The position numbers and the translations under genes are program-made. Positions 59,299-64,000 of a stretch of DNA of 64,000 bases are shown here, one piece after another. Source of the DNA: Bacillus mycoides (GTDB lineage: Bacteria; Bacillota; Bacilli; Bacillales; Bacillaceae_G); assembly GCF_001757995.1 (NCBI RefSeq), contig NZ_LXLV01000066.1:62001-126000 (forward strand), in the 5' to 3' direction. The notes beneath the pieces were generated by a model, which saw nothing but the letters and a program-made list of their open reading frames with translations, did no database searches and was not told where the DNA came from. Numbering within the stretch: the stretch's first letter is position 1; each line of letters opens with the position of its first letter.

Positions 59299-60243
59299 TT
59301 GGACAAAAAACAAATGTTACTCGGATCTCTTCTATGCTTACTTGCTGTAACAGCTTGGGGATTTATGTTTCCTGTGATGGCAAATGCCTTGCAATTTATC
59401 GATCCGTTCTTCTTCACAACTATCCGATACGGATCAGCAGCTATTATTTTCCTTATTCTGCTCTTAATTATCGAAGGAAAAAATTCTCTCCGCTTAGAAA
59501 AAAGAACACTTTCTTTATTGTTTTACGGAACATTCGGTTTCGCTGGGTATGGATTTCTCATTTTCTACGGACAACAACTTGCTGGGCCTTCCGGAGCAAT
59601 TCATGCGGCTATGATTCAGTCTCTTATGCCACTTATCGCTCTTTTATTACAATGGATAACAAAAAATCGCCGGCCAGGGTACTACACATTTCTCTGTATG
59701 TTCGTTGCGTTACTCGGTGTTATGCTTGTCATTTCAAAAGGGAATCTTCATCTATTATTTGGAGCAGCAAGCCACGTATCAACGAATATATTTATGTTAT
59801 GTGGCGTTACTTGCTGGGTAATTTACACGAACGGCGGTGCTAATTTCAAGTCTTGGTCACCACTTAGATACACAACATTAACTTGTTTATTCGGTTCTAT
59901 TTCACTCGTTATAACCGTTACTGCATTAACAATCACAAATATAATTTCTGTACCGTCACTGCATACAGTTATGAGCGTTCGTTTTGAACTCTTTTATATG
60001 TCGATTGTTGCTGGCGTTATCGCTGTATTTTGCTGGAACACGGGAAATCGGTATATTTCATCTATTAACGGCATATTATTTATGAATTTAGTTCCTGTAC
60101 TTGCACTTATCGGTTCTATGTTTCAAGGTTATACTGTCGATAACATAGAAATTGTCGGAGCCTCATTAACGATTATTGCACTATTATGTAACAATTTATG
60201 GCAAAGAAAACAAGATATAAAAATCCCCACCTCAGTTCGTTAG
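59299..60243 (+). CDS. EamA family (DMT) transporter
   Basis: 314-residue exporter with ten predicted membrane helices in two EamA repeats (LLAVTAWGFMFPVMANAL at the start of the first, ITCWVIYTNGG-type motif at the second) and a basic tail. I favour TTG at 59299, about ten bases after AAAGGAG; an ATG three codons earlier is almost touching that site. Likely exports a metabolite under control of the divergent LysR protein. The stop lies inside the shared terminator. Confidence 0.84.
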   Translation: MDKKQMLLGSLLCLLAVTAWGFMFPVMANALQFIDPFFFTTIRYGSAAIIFLILLLIIEGKNSLRLEKRTLSLLFYGTFGFAGYGFLIFYGQQLAGPSGAIHAAMIQSLMPLIALLLQWITKNRRPGYYTFLCMFVALLGVMLVISKGNLHLLFGAASHVSTNIFMLCGVTCWVIYTNGGANFKSWSPLRYTTLTCLFGSISLVITVTALTITNIISVPSLHTVMSVRFELFYMSIVAGVIAVFCWNTGNRYISSINGILFMNLVPVLALIGSMFQGYTVDNIEIVGASLTIIALLCNNLWQRKQDIKIPTSVR

Positions 60244-60255
60244 GTGGGGATTTTT
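60219..60255. terminator. Bidirectional terminator between EamA gene and refZ
   Basis: AAAAATCCCCACCT is perfectly inverted as AGGTGGGGATTTTT. The EamA stop codon is within it and the refZ stop abuts it. Confidence 0.88.
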
Positions 60256-60893
60256 CACATATGAACAGCTCTTGGCAGTTCATAATACATACTCGCTTTA
60301 TATAATGTTCGTTCCATCCATTGCTCAATTTCCTTCGTATACATTTCTAAGAAAAACGTCTCAGATGGAAACGAGTGTAGCACCTCTGATATATATTGTG
60401 GATATAAAAACGGCATATTCATCATGCCTTTTAATTGCGTCATAAACATTGTAAAAGATACCTTTTTAAATTCTTGCTTCATTTGTCCTTGTTTAATGAT
60501 TTGCTCTATATAATATCTTTCTCTAGAAAAATAAACAGTCATCACTTCACGAATTAATGTCGTATCAAGCGAAAGCTCTCTATAAAAAAAACGTGTCAGT
60601 TCTCTATTATCAAATTGATATCGTAAAATCCCGCGCACCATTTGCACCATCACATCTTTAGCCGATAAATACTCTCTCTGTTCAAATGACGTTTCAATTA
60701 CATGAATATAACCCTCTAAAAAATCAGTAATAAGCTGTTCTAATAACCCTTGCTTTCCAGCAAAATAATATGAAATATTCGCTACATTCACATCCGCTCG
60801 CTTTGCAATGTCTCGCACCGATGTCCCGTCATAACCTTTCGTATTAAACAACGATATTGCCGCATCAATTACCTTTTGTTTCGTCTGCTTCAT
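60255..60893 (-). CDS. refZ: TetR-type DNA-binding protein RefZ
   Basis: 212-residue TetR-family protein. HTH at about 8-55 (KVIDAAISLFNTKGYDGTSVRDIAKRADVNVANISYYFAGKQGLLEQ), helical C-terminus. In B. subtilis RefZ binds sites flanking the origin and tunes the position of the polar septum and forespore chromosome capture. The neighbourhood (ytsP, rpsD) matches yttP/refZ. ATG chosen with GAGGAAG eight bases before it. Confidence 0.85.
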   Translation of the reverse strand: MKQTKQKVIDAAISLFNTKGYDGTSVRDIAKRADVNVANISYYFAGKQGLLEQLITDFLEGYIHVIETSFEQREYLSAKDVMVQMVRGILRYQFDNRELTRFFYRELSLDTTLIREVMTVYFSRERYYIEQIIKQGQMKQEFKKVSFTMFMTQLKGMMNMPFLYPQYISEVLHSFPSETFFLEMYTKEIEQWMERTLYKASMYYELPRAVHM

Positions 60894-61040
60894 GCGCTCA
60901 CTTCCTCTCACTGAACAGCTATAGTTTAAATTTCTTGACTTTTAAGACAAATTCCTTTAATTTTCTATCGACAAAGTCATGTGAAATACATCGTATTTTG
61001 CTATCATTTTACATATCTCGATAAAAAGGGAGTTGTTTCC

Positions 61041-61520
61041 ATGTTTACAAAAGAAAGTTATGCAGGATCTCGTGAAGAGCAATATGAGACAGTAATTAAA
61101 CAACTGGATGCATTATTAACTGGCGAACCGAACGTAGTCGCAAACTTATCAAATGCGTCCGCACTATTAAATCAATTTTTAAATCGCGTTAATTGGGTTG
61201 GCTTTTATGTAACAGAAGGAAATCAGCTTGTTCTTGGACCATTCCAAGGAATACCAGCTTGCGTGCGTATTCCTTTCGGACGCGGTGTTTGCGGCGTTGC
61301 AGCTGAAACAAAAATAACGCAGCTTGTAGCAGATGTTCACCAATTCCCAGGACATATCGCTTGCGATAGTGCCTCTAATTCTGAAATCGTTGTACCGATT
61401 ATGAAAGAAGGAAATATCATTGGTGTACTTGATATTGATAGCCCTGAAAAAAATCGTTTCGATGAAGTAGATCAGCACTATTTAGAAAAGTTTGTGGAAA
61501 CACTCCTAAAACATATTTAA
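61041..61520 (+). CDS. Free methionine-R-sulfoxide reductase, GAF domain (YtsP)
   Basis: 159-residue single GAF domain that reduces free methionine-R-sulfoxide. The three family cysteines are present, in IPACVRIPFGRG, GRGVCGVAAE and HIACDSASNSEIV. AAGGGAG precedes the chosen ATG; a longer frame upstream has no ribosome site. Neighbour of refZ, as ytsP is in B. subtilis. Confidence 0.9.
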   Translation: MFTKESYAGSREEQYETVIKQLDALLTGEPNVVANLSNASALLNQFLNRVNWVGFYVTEGNQLVLGPFQGIPACVRIPFGRGVCGVAAETKITQLVADVHQFPGHIACDSASNSEIVVPIMKEGNIIGVLDIDSPEKNRFDEVDQHYLEKFVETLLKHI

Positions 61521-61524
61521 AAAG

Positions 61525-61583
61525 AAAAGAGTGAGTTATCGATTAAGTACGTAACGTACGAAACCGATAGCTCACTCTTTTTT
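61525..61583. terminator. Terminator after the fRMsr gene
   Basis: AAAAGAGTGAG-t-TATCG pairs with CGATAg-CTCACTCTTTT; the inner loop contains GTACGT/ACGTAC. Its T-run merges with the TTTAT end of the next repeat. Confidence 0.75.
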
Positions 61584-61735
61584 ATCCCGCATTAACGGGC
61601 AGTAAGACTCCCACCTCAAAATTCGGCGAATACAAGGAAGTTAGGTGGGAGATAACTTCCCGTAAAAGCCCGATTGGTTCAACTAATAATCAGCGGGGGA
61701 TGGACAAAACCCCACTGATTAAAGTTTCACTTTAT
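61581..61735 (-). mobile_element. bcr1-like repeat, intact 155-bp copy
   Basis: Exactly 155 bases, TTTAT at both ends, opposite orientation to the 24638 copy. Hairpins I and II are present (T/G wobble in hairpin I; CGGGAAGTT in the hairpin II left arm). Its inner end supplies the TAA stop codon of the methionine gamma-lyase gene. Confidence 0.85.
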
Positions 61736-62910
61736 TGATTACTCACAGTAGATATCTTCTTTAGTGCCTGTTCTAAATCAGAAACGATATCTTCCCATGA
61801 TTCTAAGCCGACAGATAGGCGTATTAAATTATCGAAAATACCCATTCCTTTTCTTAGTTCAGCTGGAATAGCTGCATGCGTCATCGTCGCTGGATGCTGA
61901 ATTAACGTTTCTGTATCACCTAAACTTACGGCAATTGTAATAAAATGAAGGTCATTGATAAACGACTGTGTTTCCTCTTTCCCGCCTTTAATTGAAAAAG
62001 AAATAACGCCCCCGCCTCGTTTCATTTGGTGGGATGCTAATTCTCCCTCCGGATACCAAACACCTTCTACTGCTTCATGATTTTTCAAAAACGATACAAT
62101 TTTTTCCGCATTATCACAATGACGATCCATTCTTACTGCTAATGTTTTTAATCCGCGTAACAATAACCATGCGTCAAACGGCGCCATAATACCGCCGATA
62201 TCTTTTCGCATCGGACGAATTTTGTCAGCTAACGCTTTCGTTCTACAAATTGTTACACCCGCTACAACATCCCCGTGACCACCAATATATTTTGTCGCAC
62301 TGTGAACGACGGCGTCACAACCGAGTTCAAGAGGTCTTTGTAAATAAGGTGAACAAAACGTATTATCGACAATAACAAGCAAGTCATTGCGCTTCGCTAC
62401 CCCGATCACCTTTTCTAAATCAATTAATTTCATCGTTGGATTAATCGGTGTTTCAACGAAAATGAGCTTTGTATTTGGGCGAATTTTATTTTCAATATCA
62501 GTCTCTGTCTCCATATCACAAAACGAATGAGTAATCATAAATTTTTCTTCTAATACTTCTAAAAAACCGTAAGTACACCCATATAATCCATTTGAACAAA
62601 TAATATGATCTCCAGCCTTTAGAAAACCGATTAACGTTGCTGAAATGGCTGCCATACCTGAACCAAACGCCAGCGCTTCCTCTCCACCTTCTAAAACAGC
62701 CATACGTTCTTCAAATAATTTCACAGTTGGATTCCCAAGCCTTGAATAAATATAAGATGGATCTTCTCCCGCAAAACTCGCTTCTCCTTGCTGTGCTGTC
62801 TCAAACGTAAATGTAGAAGTTTGAAATAAAGGTGGTGTTAAACTCCCTTTATTTTCATTTGATTCATATCCGTGATGAATTAATACTGTCTCCATATGTT
62901 TCTTTTTCAT
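61732..62910 (-). CDS. Methionine gamma-lyase (Cys/Met metabolism PLP enzyme)
   Basis: 392-residue PLP enzyme of the CGS/CBL/MGL family. Schiff-base Lys in HSATKYIGGHGD, and the Cys in NGLYGCTYGFLE that marks methionine gamma-lyases rather than cystathionine enzymes. Expected to split methionine to methanethiol, 2-oxobutyrate and ammonia; cystathionine lyase activity cannot be ruled out. The start has AAGGGGG. The stop TAA lies in the ATAAA boundary of the inserted repeat. Confidence 0.83.
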   Translation of the reverse strand: MKKKHMETVLIHHGYESNENKGSLTPPLFQTSTFTFETAQQGEASFAGEDPSYIYSRLGNPTVKLFEERMAVLEGGEEALAFGSGMAAISATLIGFLKAGDHIICSNGLYGCTYGFLEVLEEKFMITHSFCDMETETDIENKIRPNTKLIFVETPINPTMKLIDLEKVIGVAKRNDLLVIVDNTFCSPYLQRPLELGCDAVVHSATKYIGGHGDVVAGVTICRTKALADKIRPMRKDIGGIMAPFDAWLLLRGLKTLAVRMDRHCDNAEKIVSFLKNHEAVEGVWYPEGELASHQMKRGGGVISFSIKGGKEETQSFINDLHFITIAVSLGDTETLIQHPATMTHAAIPAELRKGMGIFDNLIRLSVGLESWEDIVSDLEQALKKISTVSNQ

Positions 62911-62985
62911 AAAAACATCCCCCTTATGTCTTTATTGCCACATATCCACCAGGAAAAATTTGATGAACGTTTTTACTACATTTTA

Positions 62986-62999
62986 TGTAAGCGTTTTAC
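62986..62999 (+). promoter_or_regulatory. Weak cre-like site upstream of methionine gamma-lyase
   Basis: TGTAAGCGTTTTAC: strong left half of cre, two mismatches on the right. Location upstream of a catabolic gene is plausible. Confidence 0.3.
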
Positions 63000-63087
63000 T
63001 TCTGTTTCTATCTCTTCTTTTATATTGTTTTAAATTCCTTCTTGTTAATTTCCAAAATTTATCTGCATAAAACAAAAAGGGAGTCAC

Positions 63088-63116
63088 TTGACGAAACTGT
63101 AGGTAAAAGATATAAT
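63088..63116 (+). promoter_or_regulatory. rpsD promoter
   Basis: TTGACG, exactly 17 bases, TATAAT: near-consensus sigma-A promoter. Confidence 0.88.
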
Positions 63117-63121
63117 AGCGT

Positions 63122-63300
63122 TTGTGTAAAATAAAAAGGCAGCCTTGTAATGTGAGTTTATCGTTTGTATTTTGTTCCTCTGCGGAGGTGTATCTCGTAA
63201 CTCCCTGCTGCTGGAGCGAAGGTACATGAAAACAAAATACCCGTAAATATCGATTACGTCTGTTTTTATTTTACGAAAATAAAAACATTTTTAAAGGAGG
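63122..63300 (+). ncRNA. rpsD 5' leader (S4-binding autoregulatory RNA)
   Basis: GTATTTTGTT (63167-63176) pairs perfectly with AACAAAATAC (63231-63240), enclosing CCTCTGCGGAGG and CTCC...GGAG stem-loops, as expected for the Bacillus S4 leader that represses its own translation. A further hairpin, GTTTTTATTTT/AAAATAAAAAC (63262-63286), ends seven bases before the AAAGGAGG ribosome site. Confidence 0.75.
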
Positions 63301-63308
63301 AGTCAACT

Positions 63309-63911
63309 ATGGCTCGTTATACAGGTCCAGCATGGAAACTGTCTCGTCGTCTTGGAATCTCTCTAAGCGGCACAGGAAAAGAATTAGAAAAACGCCCTTA
63401 CGCACCAGGTCCTCACGGTCCTAACCAACGTAAGAAACTTTCAGAATACGGTTTACAATTACAAGAGAAACAAAAACTTCGTCACATGTACGGCATGACT
63501 GAGCGTCAATTCCGTCGCACATTTGACCAAGCAGGTAAAATGCCTGGTAAGCACGGCGAAAACTTCATGATCCTTCTTGAAGCTCGTCTTGACAACCTAG
63601 TTTACCGCATGGGCTTAGCTCGCACTCGTCGTGCAGCTCGCCAATTAGTAAACCACGGTCACATCACGGTTGATGGAGCTCGCGTAGATATCCCATCTTA
63701 CCGCGTTAAACCTAACCAAACTATCAGCGTTCGCGAAAAATCTAACAGCCTTGTTGTTGTTAAAGAAGCGATCGAAGTTAACAACTTCGTACCAGAATAC
63801 TTAACTTTCGATGCTGATAAGTTAGAAGCTACTTACACTCGTCACGCTGAGCGTTCTGAGTTAGCAGCTGAAATCAACGAAGCATTAATCGTAGAGTTCT
63901 ACTCTCGTTAA
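63309..63911 (+). CDS. rpsD: Ribosomal protein S4
   Basis: Primary 16S rRNA-binding protein that nucleates the 30S subunit, 200 residues. Starts [20 protein letters not shown]. The N-terminal part lacks the zinc-binding cysteines of some homologs. The S4 RNA-binding domain is at about 92-155 ([20 protein letters not shown], then [10 protein letters not shown]). AAAGGAGG ribosome site. Codon use is strongly biased, typical of highly expressed genes. Confidence 0.98.
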   Translation: MARYTGPAWKLSRRLGISLSGTGKELEKRPYAPGPHGPNQRKKLSEYGLQLQEKQKLRHMYGMTERQFRRTFDQAGKMPGKHGENFMILLEARLDNLVYRMGLARTRRAARQLVNHGHITVDGARVDIPSYRVKPNQTISVREKSNSLVVVKEAIEVNNFVPEYLTFDADKLEATYTRHAERSELAAEINEALIVEFYSR

Positions 63912-63915
63912 TGAC

Positions 63916-63945
63916 AAAAAGCCAATCCTCTGGATTGGCTTTTTT
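63916..63945 (+). terminator. rpsD terminator
   Basis: AAAAAGCCAATCC pairs with GGATTGGCTTTTTT around three bases. Confidence 0.9.
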
Positions 63946-64000
63946 CAATTCTCACCATTATTTTTTATATCCCACGTAACAGAAAAACGTAAATACTCCA

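Overview
The window reads as chromosome from the Bacillus cereus group. The evidence is low-GC Firmicute sequence, strong AGGAGG-type ribosome sites, a gene order matching the B. subtilis citZ-icd-mdh-phoPR / pfkA-pyk-accDA / argGH-ackA-ytxK-tpx-ytfJ / thiI-nifZ-ezrA / refZ-ytsP-rpsD block, sporulation genes, and several copies of a ~155-bp repeat bounded by ATAAA/TTTAT that I take to be the cereus-group element bcr1. No phage, insertion sequence with a transposase, CRISPR array, tRNA or rRNA was seen. Most of the region is core housekeeping DNA.

Layout. 0.3-9 kb: phoPR, two small genes, a MaoC-like protein, malate dehydrogenase, isocitrate dehydrogenase, citrate synthase and a DUF441 membrane protein, nearly all on the minus strand. 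9-24.5 kb: ytvI, fxsA, pyruvate kinase, phosphofructokinase, accA/accD, a FadR-type GntR regulator with malic enzyme, dnaE, ytrH-ytrI, nrnA and ytpI. 24.8-33.4 kb: ytoI, ytkL, pepQ and an accessory patch (DUF3221 lipoprotein, DUF2785, an anti-sigma remnant, a GNAT/cupin/DUF6176 cluster, an XRE/membrane pair). 33.4-49.3 kb: ald, a short-chain reductase, a UspA protein, argGH, small proteins, a YitT-family gene behind an unusual leader, ackA, ytxK, tpx, ytfJ, ytfI and nadK. 49.5-64 kb: ytcJ-like amidohydrolase, ytcI-like acyl-CoA synthetase, an SASP gene, thiI with its cysteine desulfurase, ezrA, a LysR/EamA divergent pair, refZ, a GAF methionine sulfoxide reductase, methionine gamma-lyase and rpsD.

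Together the genes cover lower glycolysis, the TCA entry steps, fatty-acid initiation, acetate overflow, arginine synthesis, replication, cell division and spore formation.

The most interesting DNA is between genes. (1) Upstream of the YitT gene (about 41.65-42.12 kb), four tiny TAG-terminated reading frames alternate with hairpins that begin at each stop codon. Two encode near-duplicate peptides (MIARR...YT), and arms of the hairpins are duplicated so that alternative pairings are possible, as in ribosome-stalling attenuators. (2) The bcr1-like copies show paired base changes that keep a hairpin intact, and one copy has landed in the 3' end of a LysR gene. Excising it in thought restores a longer reading frame. 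(3) A perfect GTGGTC-N-GACCAC dyad lies just downstream of the malic enzyme promoter, a likely operator for the GntR regulator of the same operon.
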